From Bigelowiella natans CCMP2755 (Eukaryota; Cercozoa; Chlorarachniophyceae): a stretch of DNA of 50,000 nucleotides. Below are positions 12,500 to 25,360 of the stretch, in pieces. Both the position numbers and the translations under genes were made by a program. The notes below the pieces were generated by a model. That model saw only the letters and a list, made by a program, of their open reading frames with translations. It searched no databases and was not told where the DNA came from. Location of the stretch: NCBI GenBank assembly GCA_000320545.1, contig ADNK01002378.1, positions 1 through 50,000 on the forward strand. Direction: 5' to 3'. Numbering within the stretch: the stretch's first letter is position 1; every line of letters starts with the position of its first letter.

Positions 12500-13961
12500 T
12501 TATTTTCTGCCTCTACGGCCCCTATTTAAGGCTTCTCTCTCCGACGCTTCGGCTGCCACTGATTGAAAAATAGTAGTAAGTTAACGAATCAGTATGAAGC
12601 CATCATTCATCTTCAGAGCGTTTAAAGACTAGATGTGGCGTAAACTTACGTCTTGCTTTCTTCAGTTCCTTCTTTCGTCTACGCATTTCTTTCCGCTTCT
12701 CAATTATTCGCTTGTAGAGGCTTTTTCGGTACTCTGATGAGAACACACAGTCAGAAGTTATAATTTATGTTGGATATTACGAAATTGGAATATTTATTTG
12801 TGTGTGTGTGTGTGTGTGCGTGTGTGTGTGCATGTATAAGATTAAAAATATACATTGTTAAAGAGAAATAGATTGAGCCACTAACCGTCAATGGTAAATC
12901 TTTTATTGTCATCGAAAGATATCTTGATGGGGTTGGGTAATGTTGGTTCGTCTTTGGGGTTGTGAAACTGCTTTAAGTAGGGATGTTTCAAGGTCTCTTC
13001 CGCTGAAAGGCGTCTCTTAGGATTGAATTGCAACAACCCTTCCAACAGATCGATAGCTTCTTCGGGCGCATCAGGGTACATGTCTTCTAGTAAGACCTTT
13101 TTTTTTATTTCTATCGAGCTGAGCATGCTCTTCGCAAACTTGGATTTGATGGACTTCACCTCTTCCTCCGAAGGGAAGCCAGTGAGCTGAACTATTCTCT
13201 CTAATTGGTTGATTGTAGACTCCCCGGGGAACATAGGTTTTCCTCCAAGAAGCTCCCCCATAATGCATCCAACGGACCACATGTCGACGGCCTTGGTATA
13301 CTTTGGGGATCCGAGGAGAATCTCAGGCGCCCTGTACCATCGAGTGGCCACGTAGTCGGTTAACGCATCCTGCTCACTGGTCTCCGCAACAGATCGCGCG
13401 AGACCAAAGTCGATAAGTTTAACGTGGCAGTCTGAGTTGAGGAGTACATTAGAGGGCTTCATGTCCCGGTGTATCAGCTCCCCAGAATGTAGGTACTTCA
13501 GCGCCTTTACAGATTGGTACAGCACGAAACGTTTGTGGATATCGACCAAGATTCCTGCTCGAATAACTGCGTGAAGGTTTATTTCCATGTGCTCAAAGAC
13601 AAGGTAAATATCACGATTGTTGTCCGCTTTCAGTACGTTAAGCAACTTGATAATATTTTCGTGCGGAACCATATTGAGTTCCTGAAGAAACATAATTTCA
13701 CGGAAGGTCCTCTGTGCGTCCGTTGAGTTCTGGAAAGCGTCGAAAATCTTCTTCAAAGCAACTGTTCTCTGCAGAAATGTACAAGGAATCATCTCGTCTA
13801 AGGAAAAGAAATAGCACATGATTTAAGATATAGTCTAAAATATTAGCTTCAACCCTTGTCTTCTTGTCTCGAGACTTCCAAACAATGCCATAAGCACCTT
13901 TCCCGACCCTTTCACCGCGATCATACTTTCTCAACACATGCGCATCGACTTCGTCGCTCAT
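12500..13961 (-). CDS. MAPK15: ERK7/MAPK15-like protein kinase with a TDY activation loop
   Basis: Exons 13961-13854, 13768-12886, 12733-12650 and 12558-12500 join in phase to give 377 residues. Kinase landmarks: P-loop GKGAYG (20-25), VALKK with catalytic Lys42, HRDMKPSN (136-143), DFG (156-158), and activation loop TDY (173-175) in ALTDYVATRWYRAPEILL. HRDMKPSN, the KKIFDAFQN segment and the C-terminal EYRKSLYKRIIEKR helix identify the ERK7/8 (MAPK15) class, which is linked to cilia and autophagy in other eukaryotes. The loop has TDY where animal ERK7 has TEY. The tail after the kinase is short and basic (KELKKAR...RRGRK), lacking the long regulatory C-terminus of vertebrate MAPK15. ERK7-type kinases autophosphorylate, so no upstream MAPKK need be assumed. 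The start MSDEV was chosen because it lies just before the conserved core. Confidence 0.92.
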
Positions 13962-15171
13962 CCTTGCCAACCTGATCCGTAGTGTATCAAACCATGTTAA
14001 AAAATTGTTATCAACAACATCAATTCTGATCACGATTGTGTTCATAATCGAAGACAGCTTGGATGCTACAGTGGAAGCCATGCTAGTGATTATTTTCCAA
14101 CTTGTTCTCAAAATCATAAATGCGATTACCCTTTCGTTGCAGAAGGTAAGCAACAGGTAGTCAGTCAGCTCGTGGGAATGGGGGTCAAGTCGAATGAGGG
14201 CAGAAATTTAGGAGCTGGTGTTCAGTCTTCAGGAAAATGTAAAGGCGAATTATGAGATGCGGTACGAAAATTGGGATGACGCATCTAAATTTACCAAAAG
14301 ATGTTAAGTCATCGTAGCAGACCAAGAAACAATTTCTTAATTTGGATTCTGCACGAGTCCCTTTTTCAGCACGAGAGTTACATTTTAATTCGATGTTTGA
14401 TTGAATAATTTAAAATAAGTAACGATGAATGCTTTGTCTCAATGTAGTAACGGAATGTATTACATACAAATAGCGACAGCAATGGTAGAATACCATGTAC
14501 CAATGTGCTTTGTGGGTTGCCGTTTCCATTCGGTTCTTCGATCCGAAATTCATTAAATTACACCTTCGCGACATCATCACTTCATAAAATATTTTTCATA
14601 ATTTTACTTAAATTTCTGGAGGCTTGACTATTTTTGGAGAATTCGAAAATCTTGCGTGTTTGAGGCTGGCGACATAGTATTCATGTTTGCTCTAAACGAG
14701 TTACCGGAGAGGCCTTATCTTTCTCGGTGACGACCGCGTTTTTCTTTTTTGCGGTGTATTCTGGCAAGATCCACAGAGTAAGACAAAAATATTGATATAT
14801 TGTAAAATATTTGCTTAGATCATATTTACGTCATCCCGAAAGGATCATTTTATTTTAAAAAGGCCTTTGTTAGGGGAGTGAAATTTGGAGCTGGATCTGA
14901 AAATTGCTTGCACCACTCATACCCAAGTGAGGTACGATAATGGCCCCCCCCCTCGGTTGCGTTTTGCGTCTGTGTTTCCAAATCTAGCAATAAATTGGTG
15001 ATATGCATATCGAAATATTCTGTTTGTTGGGGCGGGTAAATGGGCAACGGTACCTCTGTTTTACCATTTGTCAATCGTGCGATTACGCAGTGCACCTCGC
15101 TTCACATGTTCGTAGTTCGACGTTTATTGGGTATGAATTCACGAAGTGAATCAAACAATATTTCAGGCGAG
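13962..15171. other. Intergenic between divergent ERK7-like and bL28 genes
   Basis: About 1.2 kb with no supported gene. The open frame upstream of the ERK7-like ATG and the minus frame at 14850-15095 show no recognisable domain. It presumably holds both promoters. Confidence 0.55.
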
Positions 15172-16173
15172 ATGATGGGCCGTAGCTCTTCATTTGCAAT
15201 GAAGTCGTCCCTGCTCCTGAATGCCCTCCTCGCACTTATCGCTCTCGGAGCGTTAGTTTCATTTCGCACTTCGACAACTGGAGGGGAGAATTTGGAGGCA
15301 GTTATGTCGACAATTTCTAGAAATGGTATACTACTCTTTTGAAGAGCACAGTTGTCACTGGCTAATAGATTTTTTGGTTTAGTCGCAGTCAATGGAAGGA
15401 GGAACCAGATTGCATCTGGACGCCGCTGTGGACTCACTGGCAAGAGCGGAACTACAGCTTACAAATATTGCTTCTCCCACAAGTGTGTATACTCACGACT
15501 TCGAAACACGAATTCGAAACCTACTTTTCATGCACATATTAATGGAATTTGCCTTTTTTATTACTAGGCGTGCAACCAAGCGTCAGCACCCAAACATTCA
15601 GCAGAAGTATGTATTCTGGCCAGAGGGGCAGAGGATGGTGAAAATTAAGCTAAGTACATCAGCTCTCAAGAGTATAGATAAGAAGGGGTTGCAAGTGATG
15701 GCTAAAGAAGCAGGAATCGACTTGAACAAGCTCCCATTTAAGGACATGAGACCTGAGAGACAAGAATACAAAGAAAAGCATAAGATGGAAGTTCCGGTTT
15801 CTAAGAAATGGGTATCTGGTTATTACAAGAAGCAACACAGAATGAAGAATGCAGAGAAGCTAGCTGCTTCGAAGAAAACTCCTCTTGAAGGAAAATACTA
15901 CCACGGAAGAGTTCTATTCGGACGCTTTAATGAAGACCAGATGAGACAGATCAACGGTATTAATATATCCCTAAATTCAAATCGTATTTATTTGATAGAA
16001 ACATATTCAATATGAGTTGTGGACTCAAAAAGATCATTGGAAGACATATAAATCTGATTTAAGTTGCTTGAAATTGCGTCTTGTTTTCAGATGTTCCGCT
16101 TGAAGATACCGCTGAGAAAGTCTATGAAGAAGGTCTTGAAGTAGAGGATACATCCGCACCGGCATCGGCATAA
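15172..16173 (+). CDS. rpl28: Organellar ribosomal protein bL28, probably plastid
   Basis: bL28 is a large-subunit ribosomal protein of bacterial-type ribosomes. Exons 15172-15325, 15383-15482, 15568-15956 and 16091-16173 keep phase at every junction; 241 residues, or 232 from the ATG at 15199. Diagnostic bL28 motifs are RRCGLTGKSGTTAYKYCFSHK (split by an intron), then RATKRQHPNIQQKYVFWPEG, RMVKIKLSTSALKSIDKKG and the helix that follows. The N-terminus MKSSLLLNALLALIALGALV is a classic signal peptide, followed by SFRTSTTGG. A phenylalanine right after the likely cleavage site is the hallmark of bipartite plastid presequences in heterokont algae. The C-terminal extension of about 70 residues, ending in an acidic tail, is longer than in bacteria. 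A mitochondrial location is the alternative but fits the signal peptide poorly. Confidence 0.9.
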
Positions 16174-16399
16174 ACTAAATTATTATGTATAACCATGAGA
16201 GCACAAGGCTTCTATCTGTATAAAGCTTGGGTGCGCATTTAACAGTGCTGCAGATGCTGCGGGAACAGCAGTAGCCTAACAGCGACGATTTTGACGGGTT
16301 GTTAATTGGATGTGTACGTATGTACCTTGCTGTGCTGTAATGACGTTGAATTATTATGAAGTTAGTGGTCTTCGAAAATACTTCAAATTCACCCAGCGG

Positions 16400-17330
16400 C
16401 AGTGATCATGAAAGAATCCATCGTTATGTGTTTCACGTGAACAATATCCATTGCATGTCACCAGCGTAGCGGACCAGTGTGATGACATTGTTAGCAGCGT
16501 GATGAGGCATCGCACAGCTAGACTGGCGTATTTTTGTGTAGATCGTCGCCAGAGCTAGCAGACAGTCTAGCAGCGGGCATGGCACACGCAATGAAGCAGC
16601 ATCACTAGATCAATGCAGAACAAGCATGGCTCATGCTAGCATGGCTGATGGCCGAGATGCATGCATGAAGCGTGCTAGCGTGGCTTGCACAAATTATAAT
16701 TCGATCTAGCTAGACAACGCAATGCGCACCAGCTAGCCAGCTAGCCTAGCAGCGCACATCTCTAGATCTGCGTGCACACATGCGATGCCACATGCGCATT
16801 GTTGATGCATTCAATGCACATGCAACAGCATTGCACAGCTGTTCACAGATGGACACTAGCAGCAGCACGCGCATGGTGGCATGTGTCACATGCTAGCATG
16901 GCTGCCATGCTAGCACAGCTGAACCTAGAGACGTTGCAGTTGTTCACTAGTTCAGTTCACAACATGGGCACGCGTTCACACATTCTGGCATCGCATTGCT
17001 AGATTCTAGGATTGGCTGATCGACAGCATTGTTCTGTTTTGCGCATCTACATCTTGACGTCTAGATGTGGACCTAGCTAGCTAGGGACCTAGGGACGTGC
17101 AACAAATCGTCGCAAATTGAAGATGACAAAACCAATTCTTGATCAATTTCTCACTACATCAACGTGACGAGCAAGTCTAGATGGAAGCTAGTGCAAGCCT
17201 TCATTTCGTGACAATCATGCAATTGTAGCGTGCATGCACACCTAGATGCACCATGCACACATTCACAACATGTGTGCACATGAGTGCATGCAATGTGTGC
17301 AGCAGCACATGCGTAACACAAGAATGCCGC
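16400..17330. repeat. Palindromic-word-rich intergenic island
   Basis: This stretch is saturated with short self-complementary words: GCTAGC, CTAG, CATG, TGCA and ATGCAT. It includes repeated variants of GCTAGCATGGCT around 16630-16680 and 16890-16920. There is no open frame with protein character and no clear repeat unit. Similar islands occur elsewhere in the window. Confidence 0.7.
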
Positions 17331-17628
17331 GTCTTAAGGTTGTGCTATTCGAACTTCCATGTCACATGAGATCTGTTTATGGTCTCTCCTTCATCGGGAT
17401 ACCACAAACTACATGAACAAAAGAAGGTGTGTTAGTGCTACCGACCAACTTGAACTTTGCATGATGTTCCTACCTCATGAACGATGATTGGAGGTCAATT
17501 TGCTCTCCCTCTACCTTCTCTTTCGGATCACTTTCTTTTGTGCTTCCTCTAAGAATTCTCATGATGGTTTGTACTCGGATTCCCTAAACATCATCATTCT
17601 TAAAAATGTGACAGAATTTCGAATGAAA

Positions 17629-18921
17629 TTATTTGAAGTTTCTTAGAACTTTGATTCTGTGATTCTCAGATATTGTCATTAAGGCAGCCAAAATCTTCAC
17701 TTCACCAGAACCCTCATTCATGATCGTTGCATTCCAGCCTCGAAGTTCTTGTTCCTTTGACACAAAAGCCTGGAGAATAGTCCCACTGATGTTTCTTTTC
17801 TGACATTGCTCGGGAGAAGAAACAGTCATCCAAGCATCATTTGTCGATTTGTCCTGATAAAAACTCACAGGCTCTGCAAATGCCGAAAGCCTCGATAGCA
17901 AGTGACGGAGAGCCAGCATCCCTTCCATGTTTTTTTGCATACTCTTGCAGTGTTCATTTACATTTTTTCCATGCAATATCACACCATCGCGAGCTTGCTC
18001 AAATTTGCACATGTGCTTGAAAACTCTTCGTTGAATTCCCTCTATGCACACATCGATGTGATCTCGGCTTAGCTTGGGCATTTTTTCAGACAATGATTGA
18101 ATCCTATCCATCGTTCTCAAGATGCAAGAGCTTGTCTCACACATTTTTTCCTGTTGAAAATTAGAATTCAAACATCCATTAAGTAAGTCGTAGCCGGTGG
18201 ATGGATACATGTCTACCTGTAATTTGGCGACTATTTCAATTTCTTTAGGTATGGACAGTGAATGCTCACTGTGTAAGCGAAGTCTTGCCTTCACATCTAG
18301 TGTGTCAGAGTAATTAAGCCTCATTGTTAAGCGAAAGTTCAAATCGAATAGATATGCATCAGTGCATCAGAGTGCCACTTTTTAACTTGGTCCTCATCAA
18401 ATTAGCTGAATATGTCTTTCTCAAACGACAGAATGACAATGAACAATGAATGCATGTGTGAAAATTCACATGAAATTTTAAGCATTGCACGACCTTCATC
18501 CAATTTTATTGCCTTAGAGCCATCATCCCACATTGTGCTTTTCAATGAATCTTCGAAAAACAAAGTAATTAGTAACATGCCCTGCACCGCTAAGCTTCAT
18601 CTATACCCATCTCCAACTTAAACGATTGATCAATTGATTGGTTCATCATGTTCTCAAAGAGTGTAGAAGTTACTGTCATTGTCGCTTAAATATGATGATA
18701 GAACGCTGAACAACTGCGTCAACAAAAATTGAGAGAAAGGAACAACAAAACGCGGTGAGCATACTACTGACAATTTGCAGGCCAATTAGTCGTTCAGAAC
18801 TCATCCTCTGTCCCACCTCCCAAACACAGTCATGGGCAATTGTGGGTATGCGATCAATGATGTACTCGATTACTTCTATATGATGCTCCCCGAATCGCCA
18901 AGATTCGCCAAAGTTTTTCAT
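17629..18921 (-). CDS. Unidentified protein, partly resolved exons
   Basis: I do not recognise this gene. The best segment is a 237-codon open frame at 18342-17629 with a helical, charged character (RLRLHSEHSLSIPKEIEIV, then EKMCETSSCILRTMDRIQ). Upstream on the same strand, about 18590-18480 reads EDSLKSTMWDDGSKAIKLD. The frame at 18921-18676 starts MKNFGESWRF and includes a hydrophobic stretch (LIGLQIVSSMLTAFCCSFLS) long enough to span a membrane. These may be exons of one membrane protein, but no good GT/AG pairs link them in phase, so the model is tentative. The large segment could also carry its own start at 18342. Confidence 0.4.
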
Positions 18922-19739
18922 TCAATGTCTTCGCTTAGTGTTACCCTTATCCACTGGGACACGCATGTCATGTGTACTTTTTAGCGCGACTTTGAGCACT
19001 GGACTTGTTTGTAAGGTCTCAACTGTGTGGGACACCCACCCGGCCTCAACCAAAAAACGAGGAGCGTCATATCATTCGTGGGACAAACCGTTATCTACGA
19101 CGTAGATTTTCTGCAACTGAAAATGAATTTCCCTCCGGGTAAAATGTGAGGCGTTTGTACAAAAGATCTCGCTTTAATTGAATGTTTGCAGCCTACACGT
19201 CCGAGATGTAGATCTTTCCAAACATAAGAGATCTTTTACATACCTTATCGATAAAGAAGAAAAGAAAAGAAATTTGGAAGGAGAAGACTCTCGGTCAACG
19301 AAGCCAAATACCTTATTCTAATCCTATTCTAATCGAGATAATCACCACAGGTTTCCTGCAATTTCGCAGATTCGACATTTAAATATTCCATCTTCAATGA
19401 ATATATTTGCTGAAGGCCTAGGAACTAATGTAAATTACAAATGTTAGTCTCGGTTGATCATATTAGAGGCTTACATCTCAGGACGGATATCATTACGTGA
19501 CTGTTCATGTGAATCCGACATGGGGCAAGAAGAAAAATGGGCCAGGCAACCGCAACCTCGGTAGACGTTAACGCATAATTCTGACATGGAGTGTTTTCAC
19601 TTCGGTTAAAATACTCAACAAGTTATAAATTATATGTCGTTATGTTGATACAAATAGGAATCGAATACAGAGCCAATCGAATTGTCCACGTAAAATAATT
19701 TCCTTATTATGCATCCACTGGTAACGATGATATACATAG
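18922..19739. other. Intergenic or 5' part of the PDZ gene, unresolved
   Basis: No confident exon. An ATG near 19519 followed by a GTAGAC donor, and a segment near 19400 that reads like the start of a PDZ fold, are candidates for 5' exons of the next gene. Confidence 0.35.
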
Positions 19740-21832
19740 GTTGCTCCAAGAAGTCAAGCGGCGAAACTTGGTATAAGAGTTGGGTTTATTATCATTGGTT
19801 TCAGTGGTGTAGCGCTTATTGAAAAGGTCAGAAAGGCATACCTTAAAGTCAAGCGAGTAGACCTTCTAGATTCTTGATCATAAATTCTCTTTCTAGGATG
19901 CAAAAGATGCTAAAGTCATTCATGGTGGCTGTCTCAACTCTTTTATTAAAAACAAATCTAATCAGAGTTGGGTTGCTCAGGAAAATTAAAAAGTAAGCTA
20001 ATTGGAAGCCTGCCCTTCACCATCGAGTTTGCCTATCGTTGGGATATTGCAGTCAGGTTATCCAAACTGCATAATATGCTATCATATCGTAATTATGGAA
20101 GTTTATTCAGGGCCTACCAACCAGGACTTTACAAGTCCACGAGGCCAATTTATTATTGTTGTTTTGAATTAAGAATTCAGAAAAGTGATCAGTGCAAGGT
20201 CCCTTATTATTTGTCTAATTCAATTTAGCTGAATCTACTGGTGATTTGGATGACGAACGAAGTGACCTCAAGGGGAAAAGGGAAGATATCCCAATAGGTA
20301 CAGAGTTTTCTATTGTAGAAACAGCGCTGGTACATTCAACAAAAAAAGGTACTGGATGGATAAGGTATATTTGCAGTAATCTATTGTTCATGCGCACTGA
20401 GAGATGTTACAGGGGCAGGCTCAACACAAGACGTCACCATGATTCAAGAGAACATTGGATCATTCTCACAAGAACTGATCTCATCTCGCCGTTTGTCAGG
20501 GTATACATATAATCTTCGTATTAGCATCGACTAGTATTTATAACAGATGACTTCAGGTCACTTCAGCCGAACATCACCGCTTGTTCTTGGAATCAGCAAA
20601 ACTGCGGAGGTGAATATAATCAAAGCCATCGCTTGCACATATTTATTCTCTTTTAGGGTGGTCATTTTCTTTTGGGGAGGCCACTTATGTGAAGTTATAG
20701 TATTTAACGGTAGGCGATGTGCATTGAATGAATCTCATGCTGAATTTCTTTGGTGGACCTTCCTCGACCTAGCTAGTGGCATGAATTCTTCAGATAAATG
20801 GCAAACCAGTTTACGAGTATCAGCAAGGGAGGTTGCGACCACCTGCCATTGCGAATTGAATGTTGACGTATTCTGAAAAATGGAAACGCACCTTTACTGT
20901 TTCCATTTAAATATTACCAATATATCTCTAAAGTATAAATTATATTAGATTCGAATGTCTGGTTCTATGAAGAACTCCCGTAGCAAATCAGTATACGAAG
21001 ACCTTGGTTATAATGATGTGTTGCATATAAACCATGATAAACTTATTAATGATTATTATTCCAGAAAATAGATCGGAAGAAATACTTTTGAGCATTGCAG
21101 GCCTGACATCAAAAAATGTAAAATATACTGCAGAAACAGTTTTTATCTAGGCTTAATAGCTCAATACTGACCAGAAAGTGCTTGGTTACTTCCGAACAAC
21201 CATTGGAGAGTTGCTTCATGCAAGGTCAACGATATATGAATATATCCAGTCGATATTTAGAGTTGGTAACCTTACCTTAGAGTAAGTCCCAAAATCAAAG
21301 CAAAGAACACAGATGCTTTATCCTGGCTGGGGAGATTGGCCTCTGAACAAACATTAAAGTTGGTTAACATAATATAGGGAAACTCGTGCGTATATGTGAT
21401 CTTTACACCGTTTTGAACATAATAGGAATGTTATGCCGAAACAAATCGAGGGACTTTCAATGATTGGACTATCGATCCCAAAAGAAAAAGTATTATCGTT
21501 AATATCGTTTTTCAAGTCTCATTTTAATTTTTAAAATAGCATACATGCCCTTCCTAACAGTTACAAGCTATAGAATGCATCCGTGTGAGACTAATAGATA
21601 CTACACCTTTACGCAAAAATTGTGGATCCAGACTCGTCAAATGGTTCCATTTTCTCAACATAGAAATGAAATAACTTGTTTAAAGCTGAAATTAATAGGA
21701 GATCATTCGCCAGAGTCGGATCAATTAGAACAGACGACTTTGACGAAAATGAGAAAAACAAGATAGCGGAAGAAGAGAGCGGGAAGTGGAGAATTATAGC
21801 AGAGGTATTGAAAGATTTCCCGCTCACATCTA

Positions 21833-21877
<45 letters not shown>

Positions 21878-24026
21878 ATGTTATCATGTCATTCTGTCAT
21901 TCTTGTTATGGTTTGTAGACAAAAATAAAGGTTAGTGAGAAAATCCGAACGGAGGGTGTGAAACTCACTAAATGGTTTCCACTTGCATTAATGGAGCCTA
22001 GCGAACAAAAGCAAACCTACAGCGCTGAGGTATAAGTGGTATACAGGAATACTGCGACTTTAATTTCAATGTGCCTACAGTGTCTTTTGGATCTCAATTT
22101 TCTGAACAAGAAAAAATCAGAGGAGCAGAAAAGGAAGGTAAGAAGACAGTTGCTTATCATATTATTTATCCTCTCACTTCTCGAATACTTCTCAGGTTTC
22201 TGCATTTGCCGATGAAGTAAGTTAGCCAGCTGCAAATATTGATACTGGAATTACTATTTCACATATTTATGACAGATTCTAAAGAAGTTTAAAGAAATAT
22301 GGAATTCAGAAGCTTTTCAGGTCTTATCAATTTCAACATTCAACATTCGTAAAATAAGCTATCTTCAGAAAAGACGCGAAATCCTTCGACTAGCTATTGA
22401 AAGGGCTGAGGCAGCAAGACGAAATTTTCTACTTCAGTTTGTTACTAATTATTGTTGCTTGGCAATGTCTTCATAATATTATTTGTTTCTATTAATTAGA
22501 AACCTGTATATCCATGGCCCAATGTCATCAGTTATCCCATTTATTCAAATTGGGTACAGAAGGCACTTGAAGTCTGGATATTTTTGATCATTTAGATTGA
22601 ATAGTTATAACTAACAGCTCCGGATGGAGAGGCATTCGCATATGGGATAAAGAGGATGAAGAAAAGTCTAAAGCACCATACACCTGGCTTATCACTGGTC
22701 AAAGTGAGACAGAGTATAAAGTTCAGGTGTGGTAAAAAGTAGCAACTAGTGAAAGTTTCCTATTAACGTCATATATCTATAAATTAGCATTCCACGGGAT
22801 TTATTTCGGATGAAGTAGTTGTGAAGCTCGCACTTGTGGATCGAAGTGTCTTTGACGAGTTGACACAGAGTAGCAGTGGAACCAACCCTGATGCATATAC
22901 GAGCCAGCTATCTTTGTCTATCGATTCTCCATAGTAAGAGCAGAACATTATTCAATATTCTGAACTCTCATATGATAATTTCACCAGTTGTTCGGCCGAA
23001 GATGACAACGGATATACTATCGAAAGTTCCCAGGATCGAGAGAAAAGTGATGATAAAACGTAAAGTTCATTCTTGCAAACTCTAGTCTGCCCAGTGTTGA
23101 TATCTTGAAATTTTCCCAGAAACCACAAAAATTTCGGAAGTCCCAGCACTATTAATTGCTCTCAAACTGTAGAACATTTTTGTTTGTTCGACGAACCTCC
23201 GTCATATTTTTCAATGATGGAATTAGGTTTTAATGTTTGAATATGAGGACAGAACTACGCGATACATAGGATGCTTTTCTAACAAAACCAAAAAAATTGA
23301 AGGGTAGCGAATGATTGACGCAGGGACATATTTGTTGATATGGTCATCATCCATTTTAGAACGTGGAGTAAATGGAATGAATCAGGAGTATTCTACCTTG
23401 AAGTACTTGAATGATTAATCATGATACCATGATAAGTCTCCTTTGACTGAATCAGCATTAATTACTAGGTTGTGCCAGATAATGAACTCCGGCTTTTCCA
23501 AAGTGTTGAGAAAGAAAAGGTATTTTAGTAAAATTTTACTTTGTATCTAGTTGAAGAATATAATTGCATGATGCAATATTAGGTATTTGAAATCCAATCC
23601 ATATCGAAGTTGATTCGCGGAGTAGGCCTCTTGCATTATCTTGAGGAGATCAGGCAGCTTAGCTTAAAAGCAAAGCAACTGGTACGCTAAGCAATTTAAC
23701 AATTGAAGTCTAAATAGCTCTATTTCAGATGGCTGCAAGTATGAGCACTTGGCTCGATATATGTAAAAAGGTAGTGAATCGCAAAAGTCACGTAAATAGC
23801 ACTGAGCATCCAAATTTTAGATCGAATTACCGGAGCAAAAGGTTGCTTTAATTTGGAGGGTATCTTCTCAATTATCATTTTGGCTCATTCCATTCCGATA
23901 AAGAAGATCATGATACAGAGGTTGCAATGTGATGTGATAACTAGAAAATTGGAAGCCTCAGGGACAAATTTGAAGATGCGGCCAGCAAGCGCATTCTCAA
24001 AATTCAGAGAAGGAATAACGCATTGA
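19740..24026 (+). CDS. Intron-dense PDZ-domain protein of unknown function
   Basis: A chain of short plus-strand exons. Well-supported ones: 19740-19826, 19897-19914, 19998-20037, 20229-20348, 20413-about 20500, 20557-20609, 21065-21138, 21175-21265, 21301-21358, 21686-21804, 21919-22029, 22081-22137, 22196-22216, 22276-22320, 22369-22436, 22619-22726, 22788-22933, 22988-23059, 23469-23518, 23583-23681, 23729-23770, 23821-23859, 23907-24026. Many adjacent ones agree in phase. The first three give a PDZ core: VAPRSQAAKLGIRVGFIIIG, then DAKDAK, then LIGSLPFTIEFAY, matching the carboxylate-loop-flanking strand, the second helix and the last strand. Later exons are helical and charged (YFRTTIGELLHARSTIYEYI; KRREILRLAIERAEAARRN) and could form a coiled-coil or BAR-like dimer, but I cannot assign the family. 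Start, some middle junctions (20500-21065, 22436-22619) and 23120-23400 are unresolved. Confidence 0.6.
21835..21874. repeat. (AT)n microsatellite in an intron of the PDZ gene
   Basis: Perfect TA dinucleotide run inside the intron between 21804 and 21919. Confidence 0.9.
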
Positions 24027-24059
24027 AAAAGAATTAAATGCACAGTAGCAAAGGCAAAA

Positions 24060-24860
24060 ATGTCTAAAATTTTAGTTGTTCATGTCTCGCATTCATTCCT
24101 GACTTCGCCACATCATCGCATGCTGAGTAGGAGCGCAAGCATCGTCCATGAGTGCTTTCTGGTGCGGCCACAGCATTGATGGAGCTTGCATGCCCCTGCG
24201 CTAATCTTGATGCAATAGACACAGTGTACGTTAAATATGTTCGTATGTCCATAGTTCATGACAAAAATGAGCAGTAGCTAGCAGCAGGCGCATGCGTTGC
24301 ACACAGCTAGACAGGCGCACCCATGACAACACACGTGTCGAGAACCATGCAATGCATTTCTGTGAATGACTGAATGAGACATGCTTCCTGTCAATGCGCT
24401 GTTCGTGGCATGCAGTTAGCGCTACAAATGCTGGACAACAGACACATGCAGCAATGCATGCACACGTCATTGCACATGTCATTGCATGTCTGTCATGAGC
24501 TGTGGGGACCACAGAGCATCTCACTTGCAACAGACACAGTGCACACACACACACACACACACGTCACACACATCATTGCACGTCTGTCACCTGGAATGGC
24601 TCAGACCTGCACACATGCCACACTGCTAGCTAGCTAGACTGGCACAACTGGCAAGCTAGCCGCGAATCTGCAAACAGCTAGACAGCGCTGCGACCACAAA
24701 CAGACCCAGCTGACACCAGTCCCATTCCAGCATTGATGGGTGGCACGTGCCAGCGTGCAATGACACGTGAAAGGCTCGTGCGTGCAGTGTCAATCACAAT
24801 CCAAATCGTCCAACAGCAACGTTTGGAACATGGTCATGGCTGGGACGCCCTCCATGATTC
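24060..24860. repeat. Palindromic-word-rich intergenic island
   Basis: Dense in CATG, TGCA, CTAG and GCTAGC, with a (CA)n tract at 24541-24561 and a GAAA repeat at 24866-24890 just beyond. The open frames here are low complexity, rich in Cys/His/Met from these words, and I do not consider them genes. Confidence 0.65.
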
Positions 24861-25360
24861 CCCGGAGAAAGAAAGAAAGAAAGAAAGAAACAATGATGAT
24901 GAGCTAGATTTCCAAAATTTGCAAGGCATTTGCAGTGTGCGAAACGCAGAGCCTCGAACTAGCCCAGAGAATGATGAGGGGAACAAACACATCTTCGTTC
25001 GAGAGGGATTGTGCTTGTCGCAGGAAAAAAAATCTGAAATTTTGCATAATTTCATTTTAATTTTCCTAATTACATTGCTATTATTCCTATGCGACATGCA
25101 AAAAACAGACTTTATTTTGCACTTATTACGGTTGCCGGTAGTCGTCTACGACGTTGCTAACGTGCGCGGTGTCAATAGCTACTGTGATAGTTACTGAAGT
25201 TACATGACCATGGAGGAGATAGCAGAAATCTCAACACCCCCGGCCCTCCTTCACGACCTCTTCTTGAGTTTGAGGAGATTCGATGAGAATACAGAATTCT
25301 CTTGTGACTAGGTCGCCATGTCCGAGAGAAATTGTTTTTCTCCCATCCAAACGCGTCAGC

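Noticed and set aside
24231-24637. Cys/His/Met-rich open frames on both strands
   Set aside because: Composition follows the TGCA/CATG-rich island and the CA repeat; no domain, no splice support.
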